NCBI RefSeq assembly: GCF_001509555.1
Contig: NZ_LMAS01000012.1
Span: 19,570-83,569 of the forward strand
DNA length: 64,000 bases
Reading direction: 5' to 3'
Source of the DNA: Bacillus sp. FJAT-29937
GTDB taxonomy: Bacteria; Bacillota; Bacilli; Bacillales; Cytobacillaceae
This document shows positions 1 to 8,366 of the stretch, one piece after another (positions within the stretch are counted from its first letter, which is position 1; every line of letters starts with the position of its first letter). Made by a program: the position numbers and the translations under genes. The notes under the pieces were generated by a model. That model was not told where the DNA came from and made no database searches. It saw only the letters and a list, made by a program, of their open reading frames with translations.

Positions 1-771
1 TACATTTTCGCGTTCAATTACAGAAAGAATTCTTCCAATCTCGAAGCCGTGGCTTTTAGTAATGATGACAGATCCGCCCATCATCAAGATGGGAAGTGCA
101 ATATCTTCCATCGCTCCAACATGATAGAGAGGTCCAGTAGTCATCCCAATTTCTTCCCCAGTAAACTTCCATTTTAATGCCTGTATAGCTGAAAACCAGT
201 ATGTTGTATCATGGGTCCAAATTGCAGCTTTAGGTCTGCCGGTTGTCCCTGATGTATACATCAGCATAACTGGATCGTTTAGCTTTATGTGATTGACCTT
301 GACTTCATCTGCTGAACCGCTTTCTAAAATACTCCAAGGCGCTGACCAACTCGGAATCACTTTTTTACTATTTTCGAGACAAATATAATGCTCAACAGAT
401 ATTTGATGAAGTACTGATTCCAGCTTTTGGGATAAATTTGAATGAAAGCATAATATTTTCGTCTGCGAATCATTTAATGCATATTCGAGCTCGGCACTTG
501 AAAGCCGAAAATTAAGCCTTACGGCAATAGCTCCAATTTTTGCAGCAGCAAAATAGAGTCCGAAATATTCGAGACAGTTATAGAGCAAAATACCAACACG
601 GTCTCCTTTTCGTACCCCTAGTTCGCTAAGCTTATTGGCATAAGCGTTTGATATATGGTGCAGATCCGAATACGTCCATGATTTTCCCGTTTCTTCCCGT
701 ATGGCTATTTTTCTTTGATTCAATGGATTTAAATCATTTGCCATTTTTCTTGTAATAAAACCTACATCCAA
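1..771 (-). CDS. Acyl-CoA synthetase (AMP-binding), C-terminus outside window
   Basis: Partial gene of the class I adenylate-forming family, which activates a carboxylic acid to acyl-CoA through an acyl-AMP. The visible N-terminal part reads without a stop to the window edge. It carries the P-loop MYTSGTTGRPKAA and the GPLYHVGA segment of fatty/aromatic acid CoA ligases. I place the start at a TTG at 771, with a GGGGGGA ribosome binding site 7 nt upstream; an ATG at 786 is the alternative. A sigma-54 promoter lies just upstream (815-832), and the divergent neighbour is a sigma-54 activator, so expression is probably inducible. Substrate unknown. Confidence 0.85.
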   Translation of the reverse strand, partial: MDVGFITRKMANDLNPLNQRKIAIREETGKSWTYSDLHHISNAYANKLSELGVRKGDRVGILLYNCLEYFGLYFAAAKIGAIAVRLNFRLSSAELEYALNDSQTKILCFHSNLSQKLESVLHQISVEHYICLENSKKVIPSWSAPWSILESGSADEVKVNHIKLNDPVMLMYTSGTTGRPKAAIWTHDTTYWFSAIQALKWKFTGEEIGMTTGPLYHVGAMEDIALPILMMGGSVIITKSHGFEIGRILSVIERENV

Positions 772-814
772 TGAAATTCCCCCCATTCCCTTTGCATAGT
801 ACTCACCTTTTTTG

Positions 815-832
815 TTGCAAGTTTAGTGCCCA
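815..832 (-). promoter_or_regulatory. Sigma-54 (-24/-12) promoter of the acyl-CoA synthetase
   Basis: On the minus strand the sequence reads GGGCACTAAACTTGCAA. It has the invariant GG (829-830) and GC (817-818) exactly 10 nt apart, in the consensus frame GGCAC-N5-TTGCA. The predicted transcription start is near 805, about 20-35 nt before the CDS. The adjacent divergent gene encodes a GAFTGA-type sigma-54 activator, which strongly supports the call. Confidence 0.8.
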
Positions 833-1018
833 AACTCCAATGATCATTATTATGGATATATTCAGTATTTATAGACCGTATTTGCCCTTGATTTTTTCTG
901 CCTTACCGGAAAAGCCTTACTATACACCTGCTTATCCTTATTAATGCAAAAAACGCGCCAAAATAAATAAAGCTTTTAAGCTATTTTTCTGTAAAAAGGA
1001 GTTGTATTTACTTTTTGT

Positions 1019-1045
1019 ATCTCACTTTTGGGCATCTCATTTTTG
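1019..1045. repeat. Direct repeat ATCTCAyTTTTG, possible activator binding site
   Basis: ATCTCACTTTTG (1019-1030) and ATCTCATTTTTG (1034-1045) are 12-mers with one mismatch, spaced 15 bp start to start. They lie in the intergenic region between the sigma-54 promoter and the activator gene, about 190-230 bp upstream of the promoter. That is where an upstream activating sequence would be expected. The role is inferred. Confidence 0.35.
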
Positions 1046-1132
1046 ATATACTCCCATATCTGATAATTCATAATATTTGAAATAACAGATTGATATTAAT
1101 ATAATTTTTAATAAAGGAAGGTGACTAGTTAG

Positions 1133-2572
1133 ATGAATATAAACTTAGAACATAGTAAGGAATATTCAAGCATGGTTAAATTGCTCGAATCCACAATAGC
1201 AATGTCACAGGATGGTATTTATGTATGTGATAAGAACGGCAATACATTGCTAATTAATGATGCATTAATTGAAATAACTAACATTTCTAAAGAACAGTAT
1301 TATAGTCACACTCTTAAAGAATTGGTGAAAAAAAATATTATTCCCAACACTTGTGCCTACCAAACATTAAAAAACAAAAGAAAATATAACATGGTCATTG
1401 ACTATTTCAATGGTAAAAAGGCGATCGTGTCTTCCACACCTGTTTTTGATGAGAATAATGAAATTTTTTGTGTAGTATCAAATGTAAGAGACATAACAGA
1501 ATTAAAAAATTTGCAAGAAAAACTTGAAGAAGCAAACCGAAGAAATAACGAATATCAAAGACTTTTATATCAAAATGAACAGCTTCTTTTTGATTCTAAT
1601 CTTGTTTATCAAAGTAAAAAAATGAAAAACTTAATTTCACTGGCTTTTAGGATTGCAAAAAACGAATCGCCCATCTTACTATTGGGTGAATCAGGAGTCG
1701 GAAAAGACGTCATTGCTCAATACATCCATAAAATGAGCCAAAGAACCGGAGACTTTGTGAGAGTAAATTGCGGTGCTATTCCAGCACATTTGCTAGAGTC
1801 AGAACTTTTTGGACATGAAAAGGGAGCTTTTACTGGGGCAGGTAACACTAAGGTAGGACTGTTTGAATTGGCTAAAGGAGGAACCATTTTTCTTGATGAA
1901 ATTGGAGATATGCCATATGAATTACAAGTTAAAATATTAAACGTTTTACAGGATAAAAAAATTAGAAAAATTGGCGGCACTAAAACACAGCATATAGATA
2001 TGCGAGTGATTGCAGCTACTAATCTTGATCTACAATCGATGATTGAGCGTAATGAATTTAGAAAAGACCTGTACTATCGTTTAAATGTTTTATCTATAAC
2101 AATACCTCCTCTTCGAGAGAGAAAGGAGGATATCATTGCACTGACTCTTTATTTTTTTAATAATCTAGAAAAAAAATATAAGGAAAAAAAGCATATTGAA
2201 AAAAATGTCCTAGAATGGCTTCTTGCCTATCATTGGCCAGGAAATGTACGTGAGTTAAACAATGTTGTAGAACGAATGTACCATATGAGTGAAACAAAGA
2301 TCATTACATTGGATCACCTTCCCCAATCTATACAGGATCAGTGTATTCATCACCAAACACATTTTAGGAGCTTAGATCAAATTGAGCCAAATCTTCCCTT
2401 AAAAGAAGCAGTTGCCATTTTTGAAAGAAATTATATTTCAGATGCAATTAAGACATCCCCAACTTTAAAAGAATGTGCAAACAAGTTAGAAATTGGGATA
2501 TCCACTTTAATGAGGAAAAAAAGTAATCTTGGAATTGTCCTTGAAAAGGAAACCGATAGAAAACTAGAATAA
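1133..2572 (+). CDS. PAS-domain sigma-54-dependent transcriptional activator
   Basis: 479-aa bacterial enhancer-binding protein. An N-terminal PAS sensor (about residues 15-125) is followed by a short coiled coil and an AAA+ sigma-54 interaction domain. The AAA+ domain has Walker A GESGVGKD (185-192), the sigma-54 contact loop GAFTGA (231-236), Walker B FLDEIGDM and the arginine-finger region. A C-terminal helix-turn-helix (TLKECANKLEIGISTLMRK) follows. Start supported by AAGGAAGGTGA 8 nt upstream. It is divergent from an acyl-CoA synthetase that has a -24/-12 promoter, its likely target. The creatininase operon is also adjacent, but I found no sigma-54 promoter there. Confidence 0.92.
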   Translation: MNINLEHSKEYSSMVKLLESTIAMSQDGIYVCDKNGNTLLINDALIEITNISKEQYYSHTLKELVKKNIIPNTCAYQTLKNKRKYNMVIDYFNGKKAIVSSTPVFDENNEIFCVVSNVRDITELKNLQEKLEEANRRNNEYQRLLYQNEQLLFDSNLVYQSKKMKNLISLAFRIAKNESPILLLGESGVGKDVIAQYIHKMSQRTGDFVRVNCGAIPAHLLESELFGHEKGAFTGAGNTKVGLFELAKGGTIFLDEIGDMPYELQVKILNVLQDKKIRKIGGTKTQHIDMRVIAATNLDLQSMIERNEFRKDLYYRLNVLSITIPPLRERKEDIIALTLYFFNNLEKKYKEKKHIEKNVLEWLLAYHWPGNVRELNNVVERMYHMSETKIITLDHLPQSIQDQCIHHQTHFRSLDQIEPNLPLKEAVAIFERNYISDAIKTSPTLKECANKLEIGISTLMRKKSNLGIVLEKETDRKLE

Positions 2573-2712
2573 TTTATTCATTGTTAAATGAAGTACTCTA
2601 TTTAATAATGATTCCTCCCTTTTCACAGTAAGCAAATTTTGTCACACCTATAGGCAGTTCTCGCACGTATACGAGGAGTGTACTAAATGAGTCCACCATC
2701 GCAGTTAAGAAG

Positions 2713-2756
2713 TTAATGCCTATGACCTTCTAGTAACAGTAGGTCATAGGCATTAA
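2713..2756. terminator. Perfect 16-bp inverted repeat between convergent genes
   Basis: Arms 2713-2728 and 2741-2756 (TTAATGCCTATGACCT and its complement) are perfect, with a 12-nt loop. The repeat lies between the activator gene (+) and the small membrane protein gene (-). No clear U-tract on either side, so it may be a bidirectional stem-loop rather than a classical terminator. Confidence 0.5.
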
Positions 2757-2866
2757 AGTGAGAGTGTATCCAAGTGATCCTTGTTATTTTCCAAAAGGGA
2801 TGTAACTACCGAAGGGTGCAATCCATCAAGATAACTTAAAGTACCACGAAGAATTCCCCATATTTA

Positions 2867-3193
2867 TTAGTTAGAAGATCCCTTATTTGAAAATTTCACC
2901 TGTGCCCAGGCATCCAGCTTTTTCACATGTTTTTTTCCAATAGTAAAACCGTACAAAATCAACAACAATATGATCAGGGTAAATAGATCCACTTTTCTTG
3001 TGAAAATGAAATTAACGATGCCCATCAGTACTTGGGGAATTACACCCGTAATGGCAACTAAAACTGCGGCAACCTTGAACCAGAAGTCTGATTTTAAGCT
3101 GTACCTAGCATATAGCAGGAAAAAGATTGAAGCCCATGCAAGCACCTCGAGGATTACTAAGATGAGCCATTTATTATCAACTAGAACATTCAA
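2867..3193 (-). CDS. Small membrane protein downstream of NCS1 permease
   Basis: 108-aa protein I do not recognise. It has three to four hydrophobic segments (about residues 8-28, 38-63 and 70-86) and a basic C-terminal tail. It lies 63 nt downstream of the NCS1 permease in the same direction, so it is probably the last gene of the creatininase-permease operon. It may be an accessory membrane subunit, but nothing in the sequence proves that. Confidence 0.65.
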   Translation of the reverse strand: MNVLVDNKWLILVILEVLAWASIFFLLYARYSLKSDFWFKVAAVLVAITGVIPQVLMGIVNFIFTRKVDLFTLIILLLILYGFTIGKKHVKKLDAWAQVKFSNKGSSN

Positions 3194-3256
3194 GGTTCCA
3201 CAACCTCATCTTTTTAGGATTTTCCCTCTACATTTCGTTGCCCAAAAAGTGCTAAA

Positions 3257-4687
3257 TTACATGGTCATTTTGGGATTATCATTAACAGTAAAGTCCGTAA
3301 GATCCTCAGCCGTTTCGGTAACCATAACTGGGAACTTTTTCGCGAACAAATTGCCTGCTAACATGTAAAGCAATGATGTAGCACCTAGGGAAACAAAGTA
3401 ATTATAATCCAGGAACATTAAGCCAATTATTATACCTAATACATAACAAGATAGGGAAACAGGATTTATGCCGTACCAGTAGGAATATTTCCCCTTGCTG
3501 TTAAATAGATCCCCAAGACTGTATTTTCTTTTTCTGAAGTAGAAATAATCTACTATTATGATTCCTAGCGCAGGGCCACCCGCAGCACCGAATACAGCTA
3601 AAAACACGTCTAAAATTGGACCAAACTTCCACGGCTGTAAAACAAACGCAAGCACACCCACAATGACAGTGGCGGTTTTGAAATTAATTTTTTTAGGAGC
3701 AAGAGCGCATATTACATACACTGAAGGGAATAGATTTGCGGCAGTATTGGTTGATAATTGTGCTACAAATACAAACAACGCTAATATGGCGATTATTAAA
3801 TTATTTCCTCCGGCGACTAGATCCGTAAGGTACGGAAGCACTTCTGAACCTGTCATGCCGGGCACTAGAACAACGGTAATTATGCCAATCATTGTAAAAA
3901 ACATAAATGCAGGCGCGGACCAAATAGTGTACGAAAACAAGTGCGCTCTTGCAGATTTTTTCAAATTGCCATTTTTTATCTTACAGTCCTTAGTAAAATC
4001 GTTGAACCCCATAGCAACAGCTGCATAGCCACCTAAACAAACACCAAAGCCGTAAAGCCAGCTTTTACTTGTTCCCGCTGTACGGCCAAGATCCCAAACA
4101 CTCATCAAAGTAGCATTATGAGTTTTCATCAATACATAAAACATAATGATACCAATTACGATCATCAGTGGCGCCGCAAAAGTCGTAAATCGTTCAATGC
4201 CTTTCGCACCGGATATGGTTACTAATATGAGCAGCGATGCATTAATAATGATGGCAACTAACATGTTATTGAACCCAAATACTGCTGTCATAAACATGTT
4301 TACTGCAGTTGCACCAATAAAACCGTTTAATCCAACAAAAATGATCGCAGGCATTGCTCGCACAAGTCCAACAATCTTCCCTCCGAGCGGTCCCGCTACC
4401 GCAGTTATGGTGGTGGCGAAGGAAACACCATATTTCAGTCCAATCTCCTGTGTGGCAAAGCAGGCTAAACACACTAGTATCTGACCAATCAGATTAATCC
4501 AGACAAGTTCTCCAATTGTATAATACTGAACTAAAGGGGTCATAACTAGAAAGCTTGTCACTTGTACCGCGATTCCGAACCAAATCATACCGATTCCAAA
4601 TGGACCAATCGTTCTTTTGGAATACTCTACTGGAGCCAACGATTTGCTATAGAGGTCATGTTCAGATTTTGCCTGAAAATCTATCAT
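3257..4687 (-). CDS. NCS1-family permease (cytosine/purine/allantoin type)
   Basis: 476-aa protein with about 12 hydrophobic segments, of the nucleobase:cation symporter-1 family (CodB-like). The N-terminus reads RTIGPFGIGMIWFGIAVQ, as in this family. The ATG has CGGGAGGGA 7 nt upstream. It lies downstream of a creatininase gene on the same strand. CodB-type permeases are paired with creatinine-using enzymes in other bacteria, so the inferred substrate is creatinine or a related cyclic amide. Cytosine or a hydantoin cannot be excluded. Confidence 0.85.
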   Translation of the reverse strand: MIDFQAKSEHDLYSKSLAPVEYSKRTIGPFGIGMIWFGIAVQVTSFLVMTPLVQYYTIGELVWINLIGQILVCLACFATQEIGLKYGVSFATTITAVAGPLGGKIVGLVRAMPAIIFVGLNGFIGATAVNMFMTAVFGFNNMLVAIIINASLLILVTISGAKGIERFTTFAAPLMIVIGIIMFYVLMKTHNATLMSVWDLGRTAGTSKSWLYGFGVCLGGYAAVAMGFNDFTKDCKIKNGNLKKSARAHLFSYTIWSAPAFMFFTMIGIITVVLVPGMTGSEVLPYLTDLVAGGNNLIIAILALFVFVAQLSTNTAANLFPSVYVICALAPKKINFKTATVIVGVLAFVLQPWKFGPILDVFLAVFGAAGGPALGIIIVDYFYFRKRKYSLGDLFNSKGKYSYWYGINPVSLSCYVLGIIIGLMFLDYNYFVSLGATSLLYMLAGNLFAKKFPVMVTETAEDLTDFTVNDNPKMTM

Positions 4688-4752
4688 AATATTTCCCTCC
4701 CGAAATTGTTTTCGAAAAACATCAGATCTTCCGTTGCCACCAGTGTATGAGC

Positions 4753-4791
4753 CCTTGATGTCGGTCTAGCATTGTGCCACCAACATCAAGG
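4753..4791 (-). other. Hairpin in creatininase-permease intergenic region
   Basis: CCTTGATGT (4753-4761) and ACATCAAGG (4783-4791) form a perfect 9-bp stem with a 21-nt loop between the two genes. There is no U-run. It may be an mRNA processing or stability element that sets the expression ratio. Confidence 0.35.
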
Positions 4792-4816
4792 TCACGCTCA
4801 CCTTCATAGAATCTGC

Positions 4817-5602
4817 CTAGTTCTCCTTTTCCCACCTTGAAAATTCCATATTTACAGATTCCACCAAATTTTGAGAAATCTCTTTCCATACCACTTCGCC
4901 CTTGTCCTTAGTTGCTAAAGATGCCTTCCACAGTACACCGCTCTCTGCCGTTATTCTTTTTGGTATAGGCAGCATGTCATAAAATGGGTAGTATTCTGCT
5001 TTATCATCTTTTGCCTTCGAAAAATCGACTAACTCAGGTGCCACATACATCATCACAGATGTTTCAAAAATTGAAGCATGTTCAATCCCCCACCCAGGAA
5101 ATTGTCCCTCAAATACATACTCCATTGTCTCAGGCTTTAAATCACTAAAAGGAGTTTCAATAATAAGCAACTTTAAATCGGGATAATCATTTTTTCTATC
5201 TTCATACACATTGTAAGCAGCGTCATAGATAAAATTGGAATTCTCAAAATGCCAATTAAACAGGACTATTTTTCTAAAGCCTGTTCTGATAAATTCCTTC
5301 ACAACGTCCATAATGACTGCGGTTAAGGTTGACCCACTAACTGATGTAGTACCTGGGAAGGTCTGCCCGCCACCAGTGCACGGACGCGAGCGAAACCCAT
5401 AGCTCACAGTAGGTGCAACGATCAAGTTTGTTTCCTTTGCCACGTCAACAGCCATTCTCTCCGATAGAAGTGCATCTGTACATAGAGGCATATGCGGGCC
5501 ATGCTGTTCCGTGGCACCAATCGGTAGAATGACTCCATATCCATTATCAACAGCATCCCTAACCTCCATCCAAGTCATTTGTGACATTAATCTTTTTTGC
5601 AA
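4817..5602 (-). CDS. Creatininase-family amidohydrolase
   Basis: Homologue of creatinine amidohydrolase (EC 3.5.2.10), which opens creatinine to creatine with a dinuclear metal centre. Family metal-binding motif GATEQHGPHMPLCTD is near the N-terminus. NWHFENSNF matches the His-x-Glu-Asn signature of true creatininases rather than the GHGGN of generic homologues. EHASIFETS supplies the later glutamate. Length of about 261 aa is typical. A TTG at 5602 has AAAGGGAG 8 nt upstream; the longer GTG reading at 5611 would overlap that site. No creatinase or sarcosine oxidase is in the window, so the pathway would be completed elsewhere. Confidence 0.85.
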   Translation of the reverse strand: MQKRLMSQMTWMEVRDAVDNGYGVILPIGATEQHGPHMPLCTDALLSERMAVDVAKETNLIVAPTVSYGFRSRPCTGGGQTFPGTTSVSGSTLTAVIMDVVKEFIRTGFRKIVLFNWHFENSNFIYDAAYNVYEDRKNDYPDLKLLIIETPFSDLKPETMEYVFEGQFPGWGIEHASIFETSVMMYVAPELVDFSKAKDDKAEYYPFYDMLPIPKRITAESGVLWKASLATKDKGEVVWKEISQNLVESVNMEFSRWEKEN

Positions 5603-5611
5603 TGATAACAC

Positions 5612-6142
5612 TCCCTTTCTACTTTTAATTACACAATAAAGCCGGCAAAGACTACCTCGCCATTAACAGATGATGGCAAATTGAACAAGCTGATCAAAGT
5701 GCCACAATCGAACGAAGTCTTGAATAACTAAATCAATTGCATAATCTACTTCCTAAGCGATTTTGTTCACCCTCTAAACCATTGATTAGAATAAATGTAA
5801 ACGCTGTCAAAAATTGGTTTTAGATCTCAGATTCGGTTGATGGAAACCTTAACCAACGCAAACTCAGTTTCTACCGTTCATAGTCAAATGAGATCAAATC
5901 GCTTATATAGCATGTATACTCGCTTTGTAATGGGACAGAACCTTTTTCTGATCTTCTTAATCCTAACGGTCCTATAAAAGGACAACAAAATACAAAAAGG
6001 CGGGCCAATATTTTTTTGAATAGGGAGAATAGTAGCAGGTTATGTTCATTTTGAAGAATGAAGCAAAAGATACATCAAAATCTCACAGTCTTCATAAATT
6101 TATTCATAGAGGATAATAATCCGCTTTACGAGGAGGCTATAA
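5612..6142. other. Intergenic region without genes
   Basis: 530 bp between the creatininase operon and the divergent MBL hydrolase. It holds the cre-like site at 5796-5809 and presumably both promoters. I see no ORF with a ribosome binding site and no RNA motif. Confidence 0.5.
5796..5809. promoter_or_regulatory. Catabolite-responsive element (cre) candidate
   Basis: TGTAAACGCTGTCA matches the CcpA consensus TGWAANCGNTNWCA. It is about 190 bp upstream of the creatininase start, which fits glucose repression of a catabolic operon. Confidence 0.5.
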
Positions 6143-6928
6143 ATGAAAATATTGCGTTTAGGTCATGCAATGTATGTATTGAAAAGCAACGCAGGAAAAA
6201 ATTATCTGATTGACCCGTTTTTCGATTTGAATCCTGGTTTTGCAACAAAATTAGATAATGATACTTTTTATGAATCTATTGATGCCGTTTTTTTGACCCA
6301 TGGTCATTTTGATCATACGAGTGGTTTGTCTAAATTAGTTCAATGTAAGCCAGATATCATGATTGTCGCTCAATATGATTTAGCCATGATACTCCTTCAA
6401 AAGGGAATGAAAAATGTTTTTCCGATTAATATCGGCGGGGGCATTTCGCTAGATGATGTTCAGGTAGCAATGGTTCAGGCTATGCATACTTCATCCTATG
6501 GCGAAACAGAGGGATTACCTGTGTATGGTGGGGAGGCGGCCGGCTATATTTTTGATTTTAAAGAGGATTATACCGTTTATCACTCTGGAGATACAGGCTT
6601 AATGCTTGATATGAAGCTGATACAAGATTTCTATCAGCCTGATATCGCCATCCTCTCTTCATCTGGCCAATTTACAATGGGACCGAAAGAGGCTGCCTAT
6701 GCCGTTCAACATTTATTAGATGTGAAATATGTTATCCCAAGCCATAACTTTCCAACCGAAAAGACCGCAACCAACTTAGACTCTTATACTAAGCTAACAA
6801 AGATTTTTCCAATTGTCGGGTATATGGTGGATACAGGCAAGGAATTAGCTGAATTATTAAAGGATTATTCGAAAACGGAAGTGATCGATCTTTCTTTTGG
6901 GGATGAAAGAGAGTTTACGAGGAACTAG
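6143..6928 (+). CDS. MBL-fold metal-dependent hydrolase (UPF0173/YtkL-like)
   Basis: 261-aa metallo-beta-lactamase-fold protein. It has the metal motif THGHFDHTSG, a later HSGDTGL and a C-terminal IPSHNFPTE. GPKEAAYAVQHL and TMGP resemble the UPF0173 family (B. subtilis YtkL), whose substrate is unknown. Start supported by GAGGAGG 6 nt upstream. It stands alone with its own terminator at 6942-6981. Confidence 0.85.
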   Translation: MKILRLGHAMYVLKSNAGKNYLIDPFFDLNPGFATKLDNDTFYESIDAVFLTHGHFDHTSGLSKLVQCKPDIMIVAQYDLAMILLQKGMKNVFPINIGGGISLDDVQVAMVQAMHTSSYGETEGLPVYGGEAAGYIFDFKEDYTVYHSGDTGLMLDMKLIQDFYQPDIAILSSSGQFTMGPKEAAYAVQHLLDVKYVIPSHNFPTEKTATNLDSYTKLTKIFPIVGYMVDTGKELAELLKDYSKTEVIDLSFGDEREFTRN

Positions 6929-6941
6929 TTGATTGAATGAA

Positions 6942-6981
6942 AAAAGAGCCTAAACTGTCAATTGGCAGATTAGGCTCTTTT
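6942..6981 (+). terminator. Rho-independent terminator after the MBL hydrolase
   Basis: AAAAGAGCCTAA pairs with TTAGGCTCTTTT across a 16-nt loop, with A- and T-runs on both sides. It starts about 13 nt after the stop codon. Confidence 0.85.
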
Positions 6982-7017
6982 AATTACTGTTTCCTTTAAA
7001 AGGTTCATGTAAAAGGT

Positions 7018-7205
7018 TCATGCCTTCTTTTCCTCGTTTACATCGATGGTAAGGATGCCGCCAGTCTCTCTCATGGATTCAATGGCATTCTTAAATAGAA
7101 TAATGAGACATTGTTGAATTTGATTTTTATCATACTTGAGCTTTAATGTGTTTTGAACACTAAATTGAATCTGAACGCAAATAGAAACAAAATCATGACT
7201 ATTAT
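7018..7205 (-). pseudogene. Sensor histidine kinase remnant (ATPase domain)
   Basis: Minus-strand reading gives about 60 codons, ...YDKNQIQQCLIILFKNAIES..., followed by RETGGILTI and a TGA at 7018-7020. This is the N-box region (D..Q.L..L..NA.E.M) of a HATPase_c domain in a Bacillus-type sensor kinase. The phosphoacceptor helix and G-boxes are missing and there is no start, so it is a decayed fragment. Confidence 0.7.
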
Positions 7206-7436
7206 AGCAATATTCCCTTGAGATGGTTACTTTTAATGAGAAATAGCCTGTGGAAGCTTATGGTAGGGTTCTCCTGTGTGAATGGAAACGGTTGGAATGC
7301 CCCTGCCTCTCGTCCCAATTCTATAATCTAGAAACCAATCATATAATAATAGAAGGAAATTTTTTTTAATAATGACAAGTTCCGACTCAATAAGTAATGG
7401 AAATACTATTTCTCATAAATGAGGTGAGCTTACAAC

Positions 7437-8222
7437 ATGGCATTCTATCCTCCAGAAAGAATAGTTAATATTGTAAGAGATTCAGGTGTTAAAAAGGTAA
7501 ATTTACCGCTCCCCAGCATCCTGATCCTAGGTTTTTTGGCTGGCGCATATATAGCATTCGGTTTTCTCCTATATATTAGGGTTACAGCGGGATTTTCACT
7601 GCAAATATGGGGCTCGATTCCGGGATTTATTGGGGCAGCACTGTTTCCGCTTGGTTTGATCCTTGTCCTCGTTGCAGGTGGGGAACTCCTTACTGGGAAC
7701 ATCATGGCTGTAACAACCGCCTGGCTCGCTGGAAAAATAACAACCTGGCAGATTGCAAAAAATTGGACAATCATTACCTTCAGCAATTTTATCGGCGCGA
7801 TTTTCATTGCCTATCTATTTGGCCACTTTCTTGGTTTAACAGAGACAGAACCATATCTTTCACAGACCATATCCGTTGCAGAGAGTAAAATTAACGAACC
7901 TTTCCATCTAGCTTTTATTTCCGGGATTGGTGCTAACTGGCTCGTCTGTCTTGCAGTCTGGCTTGCTTATGCAGCAAAAGACACAGCGGGTAAAATCCTT
8001 GGCATTTGGTTTCCAATCATGGCATTCGTTGCAATCGGATTTCAGCACGTTGTCGCCAATATGTTTATCATTCCCGCCGCGATCTTTGCAGGGTCTTTTA
8101 ATTGGCTCATGTATGTGGAAAATTTTTTTGCCGTTTTTCTCGGGAATGCAATCGGCGGAGCGATTTTCGTCGGCAGCTTCTATTGGCTGGCATATTCGGG
8201 AAATGAGATAAAGAATGATTAA
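7437..8222 (+). CDS. Formate/nitrite transporter family channel (FNT)
   Basis: 261-aa integral membrane protein of the FocA/NirC family, pentameric channels for small monovalent anions (formate, nitrite, hydrosulfide). It has about six hydrophobic segments, an N-terminal PPERI(V)...G..K and conserved-looking segments such as GGELLTGN and FQHVVANMF. ATG preceded by GAGGTGAG. No formate or nitrite enzyme is adjacent, so the substrate is open. Confidence 0.9.
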   Translation: MAFYPPERIVNIVRDSGVKKVNLPLPSILILGFLAGAYIAFGFLLYIRVTAGFSLQIWGSIPGFIGAALFPLGLILVLVAGGELLTGNIMAVTTAWLAGKITTWQIAKNWTIITFSNFIGAIFIAYLFGHFLGLTETEPYLSQTISVAESKINEPFHLAFISGIGANWLVCLAVWLAYAAKDTAGKILGIWFPIMAFVAIGFQHVVANMFIIPAAIFAGSFNWLMYVENFFAVFLGNAIGGAIFVGSFYWLAYSGNEIKND

Positions 8223-8324
8223 TTCCCTAGCAGATTTGGGGTAAGAGTTTACTAGTTATTCCCACTACTTTGTTAACAATTCAGGAATCCATAAGGCCAA
8301 GCAAGGGAAAATAATTCTCGGTCG

Positions 8325-8360
8325 CCTGTCCCTCAGGAATTTAAAGCACCGGGGGACAGG
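8325..8360. repeat. CCTGTCCC...GGGGACAGG inverted repeat at a gene breakpoint
   Basis: CCTGTCCC (8325-8332) pairs with GGGGACAGG (8352-8360). The right arm ends 6 nt before the first surviving codons of the truncated alkaline phosphatase. It may mark the deletion or insertion scar. Confidence 0.5.
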
Positions 8361-8366
8361 TACTTA

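Noticed and set aside
5612..5760. Sigma-54 promoter for the creatininase operon (TGGCAC at about 5697 on the minus strand)
   Set aside because: GG-to-GC spacing is 11 nt rather than the required 10, and no TTGC follows.
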